From: an uncultured Eubacterium sp.
GTDB taxonomy: Bacteria; Bacillota; Clostridia; Lachnospirales; Lachnospiraceae
Assembly: GCA_910584875.1 (NCBI GenBank)
Contig: CAJUDA010000019.1
Coordinates: 24,757 to 64,615 of the forward strand
DNA: 39,859 bases
Direction of reading: 5' to 3'
In this document: positions 25,587 to 32,042 of the stretch, piece after piece
How the letters are laid out: the number at the start of each line of letters is the position of its first letter
Position numbering within the stretch: position 1 is the first letter of the stretch
Translations under genes and position numbers: made by a program
Notes under the pieces: generated by a model
Seen by the model: only the letters and a program-made list of their open reading frames with translations
Databases searched by the model: none
Told to the model about the DNA's origin: nothing

Positions 25587-25829
25587 GTGGCGGATAAAAT
25601 CAGATGTGCGGATTGCGAGCATTGCAAAGGGTTTAGGAAAATGAGTAATACAAGGGCGGGTTTTTCTTGCGAACACCCCGACAAAAAATATATTTTGGAT
25701 TATTTCAAAGACCATAGGATACATAAAATGCCCGGTTTCCTTGGGTTCGGCAAGCCGTTTTCAAGCGAAGTGCCTATAAAAACGTCCCCGGCGTGGTGTC
25801 CTAAGAAAAAGCAGGAGGGCGGAAAGTGA
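25587..25829 (+). CDS. small cysteine-rich phage protein
   Basis: This 80-residue protein with GTG start 25587 follows GAAAGGAG. Cysteines are paired in C-A-D-C-E-H-C near the N-terminus, with further Cys at C-E-H-P and W-C-P-K-K near the C-terminus, suggesting a zinc-binding fold. The pattern resembles small phage proteins of unknown role. It overlaps the next small gene by 4 bases. Confidence 0.65.
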   Translation: MADKIRCADCEHCKGFRKMSNTRAGFSCEHPDKKYILDYFKDHRIHKMPGFLGFGKPFSSEVPIKTSPAWCPKKKQEGGK

Positions 25830-25996
25830 AAATAATATCACAGGTAAGCGATTTTGGGTTGACCGAGGGCAGGGAGTACGAGGTATTGGAAGAAAGTGCA
25901 GGATTCTACAAAGTGCAGCTTGACAACGGCAATATCTCATACAGGAACGGCTATTTATTCAACAAAGGCAAGGGAGGGGCGGAAGATGAAGTATAG
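25826..25996 (+). CDS. very small unknown phage protein (56 aa)
   Basis: GTG 25826 opens a 56-codon frame after GGAGGGCGGAAA, overlapping the previous gene by 4 bases and the next by 11, just as its neighbours do. The protein (starts M-K-I-I-S-Q-V-S-D-F-G-L, contains Y-E-V-L-E-E-S-A-G-F-Y-K-V-Q-L-D-N-G) looks like a small SH3-like beta barrel by its alternation of strands. No family is recognised. Without it there would be a 160-base gap in an otherwise tightly packed operon. Confidence 0.6.
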   Translation: MKIISQVSDFGLTEGREYEVLEESAGFYKVQLDNGNISYRNGYLFNKGKGGAEDEV

Positions 25997-26465
25997 GGCG
26001 TTGGCGTACAACAAGGCAGAGGACAGATTTTATTATGTTTACGGTCTGCCCTCTTACGGATTTGATACGGAAGAAATCGGGGAAATGGGAACGCCGGACG
26101 GCGATTTTACGGAAATCAACCCCGCAACCCTTGGCAGGGGAACCGGCTACACGGACATAACAGGCACGGAAATTTTCACGGGCGACATTACGGAGTTGGA
26201 GGTAGACGGAGAAAAACGGCGGTTTACGGTAGTCGAAACTACGGTTGACCGGGAATATAACACCCTGCCCGGATTTGACGGTAAGACCGTGAAAGTGAGG
26301 TTGCAGGGGGTAATAGCCTTTGAGTGGCAGCAGGACGGAAAAACCTATATCCTGCTACCGTGCGTGGATAAGAAAGGCGTGTGCGATACGGAGCGTATGC
26401 GGATTGTCGGGGATATTCACACAAGGGCGGAAAGGGGCGGTAATGGAAGCAAGGGCAAAGAGTAG
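25986..26465 (+). CDS. YopX-like phage protein
   Basis: This 159-residue protein resembles the phage YopX family: an N-terminal M-K-Y-R-A-L-A-Y-N, then Y-T-D-I-T-G-T-E-I-F-T-G-D-I in the position of the family's T-G-L-x-D-x-x-G-x-x-I-x-x-G-D-I, and a closing R-I-V-G-D-I-H like the usual V-I-G-N-I. Biochemical function of this family is unknown. ATG 25986 after GGGAGGGG is preferred to an upstream ATG at 25896 that would bury the previous small gene. A second YopX-like gene follows, overlapping by 23 bases. Confidence 0.7.
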   Translation: MKYRALAYNKAEDRFYYVYGLPSYGFDTEEIGEMGTPDGDFTEINPATLGRGTGYTDITGTEIFTGDITELEVDGEKRRFTVVETTVDREYNTLPGFDGKTVKVRLQGVIAFEWQQDGKTYILLPCVDKKGVCDTERMRIVGDIHTRAERGGNGSKGKE

Positions 26466-27054
26466 CGGTACGCCCTACCCTATATGGGTGTACGGCGAAT
26501 ATCTGACAGAACCGCCAAAACGACCAAACGGGGCATTACGCCCCGTGGGTCACTACATAGACAAGGGCGGTTATCCGGGTGCGAATGTGTACGCCGTGGA
26601 TATTTCCACCCTATGCAAAAGCACGGCAGCGGTTGACGGCAGGGGCAGCAGGATATACACGCAGGACATTCTTTTACACGAAGCAGAGGACGAAATAGGG
26701 TACTTTGTCGTGGAGGACGAAGAAACGGCGGTTGATGTGGTTTGGGGCGAAATAGTGGCACTAGGACGCTTGCAGGCAGGGGATATAAGCATAGTCGGCA
26801 ATACGGTAGATTACCCGGACTTCATAGAGGGCATGAGATACCACGTTGAAAACGGTCTGAATGTGCCGTATCTGCCCTCATTAAACGTAATGGCTACGCC
26901 GTTGCCGTTTCTGAAAATGACTTGTTCAAAATGCGGATATGTTACGCTTGGTTGCTGTTATGTGGCACGGCATAAGGATTGTGGCGGATTCTTTACAATG
27001 GATTTTGCAACGAAAATTTATAGGAAAGGAGAAAAAGAAAAGGCGTTTGCATAG
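26443..27054 (+). CDS. second YopX-like protein with zinc-ribbon-like tail
   Basis: This 203-residue protein has a YopX-type core (V-D-I-S-T-L-C-K-S-T then G-S-R-I-Y-T-Q-D-I-L, with I-S-I-V-G-N-T-V-D-Y-P-D as the final motif) and a C-terminal Cys cluster M-T-C-S-K-C-G-Y then C-C-Y-V-A-R-H-K-D-C that may bind zinc. It overlaps the upstream YopX-like gene. Function unknown. Its stop codon lies in the loop of a strong stem-loop, so it ends the first transcription unit of the element. Confidence 0.65.
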   Translation: MEARAKSSGTPYPIWVYGEYLTEPPKRPNGALRPVGHYIDKGGYPGANVYAVDISTLCKSTAAVDGRGSRIYTQDILLHEAEDEIGYFVVEDEETAVDVVWGEIVALGRLQAGDISIVGNTVDYPDFIEGMRYHVENGLNVPYLPSLNVMATPLPFLKMTCSKCGYVTLGCCYVARHKDCGGFFTMDFATKIYRKGEKEKAFA

Positions 27055-27074
27055 TGGCATACGCAAACGCCTTT
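27039..27074 (-). terminator. strong stem-loop between YopX and rep genes
   Basis: AAAGGCGTTTGC (27039-27050) and GCAAACGCCTTT (27063-27074) form a perfect 12-bp stem. On the + strand it is followed by CATTGCC rather than T. On the minus strand it runs into CTTTTCTTTTTC, so it would terminate antisense transcription. It may still stabilise the + strand transcript end. Confidence 0.55.
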
Positions 27075-27078
27075 CATT

Positions 27079-27122
27079 GCCTTATAGCAATAATTACACC
27101 TACTCAAATTATACTATAAGGC
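27079..27122. repeat. 9-bp inverted repeat in rep upstream region
   Basis: GCCTTATAG (27079-27087) and CTATAAGGC (27114-27122) are perfect arms 26 bases apart, enclosing an AT-rich spacer. It lies ahead of the rolling-circle Rep and is a candidate for part of its origin or for a promoter/operator. Confidence 0.5.
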
Positions 27123-27220
27123 TTATGGAAAGTCAATAAGCAACCTCTGAAAACGTGTAGGAAATGGCACGTTTCGGACCTTGTATGGGGTATTAACATC
27201 AAGGACAATACTATATTATA

Positions 27221-27252
27221 TACTTATATAAGTACATATAGTTATATAAGTA
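27221..27252. promoter_or_regulatory. two palindromic operator-like sites before rep
   Basis: TACTTATATAAGTA at 27221-27234 is a perfect 14-bp palindrome, and TAGTTATATAAGTA at 27239-27252 differs by one base, starting 18 bases later. Three further copies occur at 34328-34422. They look like binding sites of an element-encoded regulator or iterons for Rep. Confidence 0.65.
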
Positions 27253-27315
27253 TATGGTTAGGTTGATGTACCCTTTATGAGGGGAGGGGTTGGGTAGTAT
27301 AAGGAGAGTGCAGGA

Positions 27316-28173
27316 ATGGCAAGAAAAAAATTCATAAGAGAGAAAAGGATTTATTGCGGGGAGGAATATTTAGAGGTTGATATAGTACCCGTTACCAATA
27401 TGCCGGAAGCAGGCAAGGGGAAAAAGGGGCAGTCCTCACAGGCTCAAAAGAATCTGAATGACAAGCGGAGTAAAAGGCGTTTCGTACAGATAGCCAATAC
27501 CAACTTTGGGGCGGACGATTTACATATATCAGCGACCTATAACGAAGAGCATTTACCTATAACCTTGGAGGAAGCGGAAAGGAACGTACACAACTATCTT
27601 GACAGGGTAAAAAGGAGAATGAAGAGGGTCACGGGGCAGGATTTAAAATATATGCTTGTCACGGAGTATACGCCGGAAGATGAAGAGGGGCAGTTGACCC
27701 TAGAGGGCATGGAGGATAAGCAGACAAGGGCGGTTAGAATCCACCACCATATTATCATAAATGGAGGGTTGAGCCGTGATGATTTGGAGTTGATGTGGAG
27801 TGCAACCCGGATTAACTGGAAAAAGGCACAGAATGACCCGGAATATAGGAAAACCGTAGATTATTTGGGATTTGTGAATTGTGATAGATTGCAGCCAAAC
27901 GAGAACGGTATAGAGGGGTTGGTAAATTATATCAATAAGCGGAAAAAGGGTTGCAAAAAGTGGTCTACCTCTATGAATCTGAAAAAGCCAAAGGAGAAGA
28001 AAAACGACCATAAATACAGTTTCCGAAAGTTGCGGACATTGGCACAGACCCCGGAAGATAAAGAGGTATGGCGTAAGCAGTATAAAGGGTATGAGCCTAC
28101 AAAGATAGATTTTCAGTATAACGAGTATACCGGGTGGAGTGTCTACCTACGGTTGCGGAAAGCGAGGGAATGA
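27316..28173 (+). CDS. HUH rolling-circle replication initiator (Rep)
   Basis: This 285-residue protein has the HUH endonuclease layout: a strand with D-L-H-I-S-A-T-Y (motif 1, residues 68-75), the His cluster R-I-H-H-H-I-I-I-N-G-G (motif 2, His143-145) and the candidate nicking Tyr205 in N-Y-I-N-K-R-K-K-G (motif 3). It resembles the REP_ORF2/G2P-type Rep of Firmicutes phages and plasmids. It would nick a double-strand origin and stay bound to the 5' end. The origin is probably in the repeat-rich region just upstream. ATG 27316 follows AAGGAGAG. A strand-transfer or relaxase role is a less likely alternative. Confidence 0.82.
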   Translation: MARKKFIREKRIYCGEEYLEVDIVPVTNMPEAGKGKKGQSSQAQKNLNDKRSKRRFVQIANTNFGADDLHISATYNEEHLPITLEEAERNVHNYLDRVKRRMKRVTGQDLKYMLVTEYTPEDEEGQLTLEGMEDKQTRAVRIHHHIIINGGLSRDDLELMWSATRINWKKAQNDPEYRKTVDYLGFVNCDRLQPNENGIEGLVNYINKRKKGCKKWSTSMNLKKPKEKKNDHKYSFRKLRTLAQTPEDKEVWRKQYKGYEPTKIDFQYNEYTGWSVYLRLRKARE

Positions 28174-28440
28174 ATGGCAGATTATACACCGCAGGAGGAA
28201 AAAGAACTAAATGCGGAGTTGAGGAAGTGGCAGAATAGGGCGAAACGGCTTACGGCAAGTATCTATTATGATTCGGTCGCAAATGATTTGAGTGATAACG
28301 ATATTTCCATTCTGACAAAGGTAACAAATGCAGAGAGCCACAAGGACATACACCCGTATCTTTGGAATAGCGGAGTAATTGAAAGGGTGCTTGATAAAAT
28401 ATCAAGGAAGCTAAAGGAAGCAAGGAAAGGAAGTCGGTAA
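28174..28440 (+). CDS. small unknown protein after rep
   Basis: This 88-residue, charged, mostly helical protein (N-terminus ADYTPQEEKELNAELRKWQNRAKRL; C-terminus rich in Lys/Arg) starts directly at the base following the rep stop, so it is translationally coupled to rep. A replication or copy-control accessory role is possible from position only. No family is recognised. Confidence 0.65.
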   Translation: MADYTPQEEKELNAELRKWQNRAKRLTASIYYDSVANDLSDNDISILTKVTNAESHKDIHPYLWNSGVIERVLDKISRKLKEARKGSR

Positions 28441-28441
28441 A

Positions 28442-29386
28442 ATGTTTGTCGGGTTGCATGACAGCGAAAAAGAGCATTTCAAGCATAAAAAGACATTCCC
28501 TAACTACGCCCTTATGAAAATATCTGCATACCACAAGGCAAAGGGGGATTCCGTGGAGTGGTGGGACCCTGCAAAAGATTACGATTTGGTCTATTCGTCA
28601 AAGATATTCGATTTTACGGAGGAAAACAAAGACCTACCGCCGGATACCATAAAAGGCGGTACGGGCTACGACATAGAAAAGAAACTACCGCAGGAAATAG
28701 ATGATATGTACCCGGATTATTCCATATACCCCGATTGTGATTATGCGATAGGTTACATTACTAGGGGTTGCCCCAATAAATGCCCTTGGTGCTACGTTCC
28801 GAGGAAAGAGGGCAATATAAAGTCTTACAGACGTTGGACGGAATTAGTACGGTACGATACGCCGGATTTAATCTTAATGGATAACAACATATTAGCAAGC
28901 GAATACGGCATAGGGCAGCTAAAGGATATGGCAGGCAAGGGGTGGAGAATCGACCTCAATCAAGGAATGGACGCACGTTTGGTAACGGAGGAAATAGCGG
29001 ACGTATTGGCAAGCCTGCAATGGATAAAGTATATTCGGTTTTCTTGCGATACCGTAAGCCAAGTAAAGCACATTGATAGGGTGGCGGGGTTATTAGCGGA
29101 AAGGGGAATCAAGCCGTATCGGCTCTTTGTCTATCTGCTTGTTAGGAAAGACCTAGACGAAGCAGATTATAGGGTGCAGCAGTTGAGGAAACATAAGGGC
29201 ATACACCTATACGCCCAAGCGGAGCGTAACGAGGGTTTGGGTATCCGCCCCAACAAGGCACAGCTTGAATTTACCAACCGCTACATATACGGAAATCTGT
29301 ATAGGAAAGAAACTTGGAAAGAGTACATAAATAAAAGACCTTGGGTAAAGCAGAGATTGGAGGTATCAAATGATTGTAACGATTGA
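28442..29386 (+). CDS. phage radical SAM protein
   Basis: This 314-residue protein has the radical SAM cluster motif C-P-N-K-C-P-W-C (Cys110, Cys114, Cys117), which binds a 4Fe-4S cluster and S-adenosylmethionine. The N-terminal 100 residues have a Rossmann-like layout (N-Y-A-L-M-K-I-S-A-Y-H, Y-D-L-V-Y-S-S) resembling B12-binding radical SAM proteins, but without the D-x-H-x-x-G cobalamin motif. The C-terminal part has TIM-barrel-type segments (I-R-F-S-C-D-T-V, P-Y-R-L-F-V-Y-L-L). Substrate unknown. It overlaps the exonuclease gene by 17 bases and lies between rep and recU, so a nucleic-acid modification role is conceivable. Confidence 0.85.
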   Translation: MFVGLHDSEKEHFKHKKTFPNYALMKISAYHKAKGDSVEWWDPAKDYDLVYSSKIFDFTEENKDLPPDTIKGGTGYDIEKKLPQEIDDMYPDYSIYPDCDYAIGYITRGCPNKCPWCYVPRKEGNIKSYRRWTELVRYDTPDLILMDNNILASEYGIGQLKDMAGKGWRIDLNQGMDARLVTEEIADVLASLQWIKYIRFSCDTVSQVKHIDRVAGLLAERGIKPYRLFVYLLVRKDLDEADYRVQQLRKHKGIHLYAQAERNEGLGIRPNKAQLEFTNRYIYGNLYRKETWKEYINKRPWVKQRLEVSNDCND

Positions 29387-29882
29387 TTTTGAAACAACGG
29401 GATTCAGAGCAGGAAAGGACGAAGTTTTACAGGTATCTATCATAGACGAGAAATTTAATACCCTGCTTAATGCGTATTGCAAACCGAACAATAAGGACAG
29501 TTGGGAGGACGCACAGAGGGTACACGGAATCACACCGCAGAAAGTAAAAGCCTGCTGCCCCTTTTCCTGCTATGTGCAGGCGGTAACGGAAATTCTGAAT
29601 AAGGCGGATAACGTGATAGCCTACAATGCGGATTTTGAAAACGGATTTTTGAAAGCCTACGGTATCTACATAGACCCCGGAAAATGGATTGACCCTATGG
29701 TAATCTTTGCGAGAATCTACGGAGAATACGACAGCTACCACGATTCGTACAAATGGCAGAAACTTAGCAAATGTGCGGACTACTACGGATACAAGTTTAA
29801 AGCACATGATTCTTTAGAGGACGCAAAAGCAACCCTTTATTGCTATAAGAAAATGGAAGAGGGGAGGGAAAAGAAATGTTGA
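29370..29882 (+). CDS. DEDDh 3'-5' exonuclease (DNA Pol III epsilon-like)
   Basis: This 170-residue exonuclease shows the full DEDDh set: D6 and E8 in T-I-D-F-E-T-T-G, D88 in Y-N-A-D-F-E-N, and H146/D151 in H-D-S-L-E-D-A. VHGITPQKV is also typical of the epsilon family. It would degrade or proofread DNA (possibly RNA) during element replication. Its start lies within the radical SAM gene and its end overlaps the next gene by 7 bases. Confidence 0.92.
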   Translation: MIVTIDFETTGFRAGKDEVLQVSIIDEKFNTLLNAYCKPNNKDSWEDAQRVHGITPQKVKACCPFSCYVQAVTEILNKADNVIAYNADFENGFLKAYGIYIDPGKWIDPMVIFARIYGEYDSYHDSYKWQKLSKCADYYGYKFKAHDSLEDAKATLYCYKKMEEGREKKC

Positions 29883-30193
29883 CCCTGCCAACAATAGGGA
29901 AATGGTTTTATATGATTCTGTCCGGGGAAAAGGGCGAGGAATACAGGGAGATAAAGCCGTATTACACAAGTCGTTTTAAGAAAATATTTGATATGTACCC
30001 TCATTCAAATATACCGTATGGGACCGACAAAAGGAAAATTAAATTTAGGAATGGATACGGAAAAGATAAGCCGGAATTTGTAGCACGTTGCACCTTGGAT
30101 ATTAAAACAGGTCGGGAAGATTGGGGAGCAGAGCCGGGGAAAGAGTATTACACACTGAAAATACATGAGATTACAGAAAGGAGCGGTTGTTGA
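29876..30193 (+). CDS. ASCH-domain-like small protein
   Basis: This 105-residue protein starts M-L-T-L-P-T-I-G-K-W-F-Y-M-I-L-S-G-E-K-G-E-E-Y-R-E-I-K-P with the aromatic/charged pattern of ASCH domains (a PUA-like RNA-binding fold), common in phage replication regions. The later Y-Y-T-L-K-I-H-E-I-T segment fits the domain's last strand. Whether it binds RNA or DNA is not known. It is coupled to the exonuclease by a 7-base overlap. Confidence 0.7.
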   Translation: MLTLPTIGKWFYMILSGEKGEEYREIKPYYTSRFKKIFDMYPHSNIPYGTDKRKIKFRNGYGKDKPEFVARCTLDIKTGREDWGAEPGKEYYTLKIHEITERSGC

Positions 30194-30194
30194 T

Positions 30195-30434
30195 ATGCAG
30201 GCAGCAGGATTTGTAGCACATTGCCCTTATGAGTTGGGCGACCGTATAGCAGTTGCGTACATAGGAGGAAAGGCGGTATTAAATTATCCGGCAGGAGTTG
30301 AGGACGCAACCATAACAGACATTATAACGGCTCACAGCCTTAAAAATGGTACGGTAACATTTCTCTATGAATTGAACGGAGAGGAAAAGTTAGAGTTAAT
30401 AAGATGGGAAGATATGCAGGAGGAAGAATATTGA
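30195..30434 (+). CDS. small unknown protein before recU
   Basis: This 79-residue protein with predicted all-beta character (H-C-P-Y-E-L-G-D-R-I-A-V-A-Y, T-V-T-F-L-Y-E-L-N-G) overlaps recU by 4 bases. ATG 30195 after GAAAGGAG (30176-30183) is preferred to an earlier in-frame start at 30165 that lies inside the upstream gene. The strand-rich layout would fit a small KOW/SH3-like barrel, but no family is recognised. Confidence 0.6.
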   Translation: MQAAGFVAHCPYELGDRIAVAYIGGKAVLNYPAGVEDATITDIITAHSLKNGTVTFLYELNGEEKLELIRWEDMQEEEY

Positions 30435-31048
30435 AAAATCAAGGATTTGTGACCGATTCGGACACGGAAAGAGAATTGCGGGAATGGCAGCAGGCAAGGG
30501 ATATGCCAATAGACGTAGAGAAGATAAGGCAGCAGTATAAAAACAAGCAGAACAACGCCCAAGGGCAGCATTTTGAGCGTGAAATACTTGCAGGGTGCAG
30601 GGTGTACGAGCAGAAAGGCATAGCCACGATAGACAAAACGCCGGAGCCGTTCCGTGTGACAAGCAAGAACCATAGGACGGGGGAATTTACGGGGCGTTTC
30701 AGCACACACGCACAACCCGACTTTCAAGGGACCTTATATGGCGGTCGCTCTATCATGTTTGAAGCGAAGAGGACCGGAAAAGACAGGATAACCCGGAACG
30801 TCCTTACAGATACACAAATGGACGTATTGGAGAAGCACAACCGATTAGGGGCGTTGTGCGGTGTCTGTATCAGTATACAAGATGATTTTTTCTTTATCCC
30901 TTGGAATGTATGGCGTGATATGAAAGAAATGTACGGACGGCAGTATTTGAAAGCAGATGATATAGAGGAATACAAGGTAAGGTTTGACGGTGCGGTACAT
31001 TTCTTACAGAACATAGACACGGGGATATTTACGGAGGGGCAGGCATGA
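30431..31048 (+). CDS. recU: RecU-like Holliday junction resolvase
   Basis: This 205-residue protein matches RecU of Firmicutes and their phages. F-E (48-49) lies in the N-terminal helix, Y-E-Q-K-G-I-A-T-I-D-K-T-P (59-71) is typical, Q-P-D-F-Q-G (95-100) supplies the catalytic Asp, and F-E-A-K-R-T (110-115) supplies Glu and Lys. It would cut four-way junctions during recombination-linked phage replication. TTG 30431 with AGGAGG at 30418-30423 is the best start. An 18-bp sequence within its 5' end recurs before parB. Confidence 0.88.
   Translation: MKNQGFVTDSDTERELREWQQARDMPIDVEKIRQQYKNKQNNAQGQHFEREILAGCRVYEQKGIATIDKTPEPFRVTSKNHRTGEFTGRFSTHAQPDFQGTLYGGRSIMFEAKRTGKDRITRNVLTDTQMDVLEKHNRLGALCGVCISIQDDFFFIPWNVWRDMKEMYGRQYLKADDIEEYKVRFDGAVHFLQNIDTGIFTEGQA
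30448..30465. repeat. dyad repeat copy 1, inside recU start
   Basis: TGTGACCGATTCGGACAC is an imperfect palindrome (arms GTGACCGA and TCGGACAC, 7 of 8 positions paired, centre T). An identical copy lies at 37253-37270, 30 bases before parB. Confidence 0.6.
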
Positions 31049-31428
31049 GCGATAAGGATATGATTATTGAGTTGTTGGGGATTGCGGAGGTTGCAGAGGA
31101 CGGAACGGTAGATTTTACCGACCGTGCAAAGGAAATCATTATGGACTTGGCGGAGAAGTACAGAAAAACGCCCATATACGAGCAGGCGAAGAAAGAAACG
31201 CCGGATTGGGTCGATACCGCAACGGCAGCAGAGATTTACATACAAATGTGCGACCGTATCGTAGAAGCACCTACCGTAACGCACATGATTTTTTCCACAA
31301 AGATACTGATACCGATTCTTTGGAAAAAGATACAGGAGGAAGGGGGTAAGGTATATTTCCGCAAGACGGCAGCAGTCGGTAAAACGGAATCCCTCTTAAA
31401 TCAAATGGGCGAGATATTGGAATCTTAG
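31045..31428 (+). CDS. unknown phage protein
   Basis: This 127-residue, mostly helical protein overlaps the recU stop by ATGA. No motif is recognised. It contains M-I-I-E-L-L-G-I-A-E-V-A at the N-terminus and a V-D-T-A-T-A-A-E-I-Y-I-Q-M-C-D segment. The context (recU, methyltransferase) suggests an accessory to DNA metabolism, without direct support. Confidence 0.6.
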   Translation: MSDKDMIIELLGIAEVAEDGTVDFTDRAKEIIMDLAEKYRKTPIYEQAKKETPDWVDTATAAEIYIQMCDRIVEAPTVTHMIFSTKILIPILWKKIQEEGGKVYFRKTAAVGKTESLLNQMGEILES

Positions 31429-31438
31429 GAGGTAGCCT

Positions 31439-31735
31439 ATGGCAGCAGTTGACAGGATATTGAGCGGTTGTATTCCCTGCTACGGCATGATGAAAAAGGC
31501 AATGCCTGGACCGAAAAAGAAGAGCAGAAAGAAATATGAAAACCGCAGGCTTACGGAGGTTGACCCCAAGACCAAAAAACCAAGGCTGAAAGCAGGGGTA
31601 AGCACGGAAAGGGCGGTTGAAGTCCTCTATATGTTTGAGAATACGGACGTATTGCCCTATCAGATTGAGGAAATGAAAGTAACCATAGCAAACTTGCAGG
31701 CGAGGGTTAAGAAATTGGAGGATTGGCAGGAATGA
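31439..31735 (+). CDS. unknown basic protein with C-terminal coiled coil
   Basis: This 98-residue protein starts with ATG 31439 after AGGAGG. It has a strongly basic middle (P-G-P-K-K-K-S-R-K-K-Y) and a C-terminal heptad pattern (YQIEEMKVTIANLQARVKKL) likely to form a coiled coil. The basic tract suggests nucleic-acid binding. It overlaps the next gene by 4 bases. Confidence 0.6.
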   Translation: MAAVDRILSGCIPCYGMMKKAMPGPKKKSRKKYENRRLTEVDPKTKKPRLKAGVSTERAVEVLYMFENTDVLPYQIEEMKVTIANLQARVKKLEDWQE

Positions 31736-32031
31736 AATATTATCACGCAGCACCAAGGGAAATAATGGTAAAGATTGCAGGCGAGGGGATAATCAAGAAA
31801 TCGTGGGACGGAATGGTATACCTCTGCAAAGAAGCGGTTGATTCGTGCAAATTTCTTATAATGCGAGGAATGAAAGAAATGAGCGTTATAGAAATTGAGT
31901 TGGACGAAAACGAGGTTGCAGAATCTTACGACCATTCGGAAGCATTTTTTAAATGCAAGGCTTATATGCACAATGGAGATATAAAACTGACAGGAAAAGA
32001 AAGAATATGGGATTATTCTTTTAATGTGTAA
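31732..32031 (+). CDS. possible ADP-ribosyltransferase-fold small protein
   Basis: This 99-residue protein has Y-Y-H-A-A-P-R-E near the start, G-E-G-I-I-K-K in the next helix/strand and G-M-V-Y-L-C then A-x-x-x-C-K, the order seen in KptA/PARP-like folds (H-x-T/A; G-L/I; V-Y-L-S/C; A). A catalytic acidic residue is not clear. If real, it would act on NAD or 2'-phosphate-RNA substrates; this is a weak fold guess. It precedes the methyltransferase by 11 bases. Confidence 0.4.
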   Translation: MKYYHAAPREIMVKIAGEGIIKKSWDGMVYLCKEAVDSCKFLIMRGMKEMSVIEIELDENEVAESYDHSEAFFKCKAYMHNGDIKLTGKERIWDYSFNV

Positions 32032-32042
32032 GGGGGGAGAGT

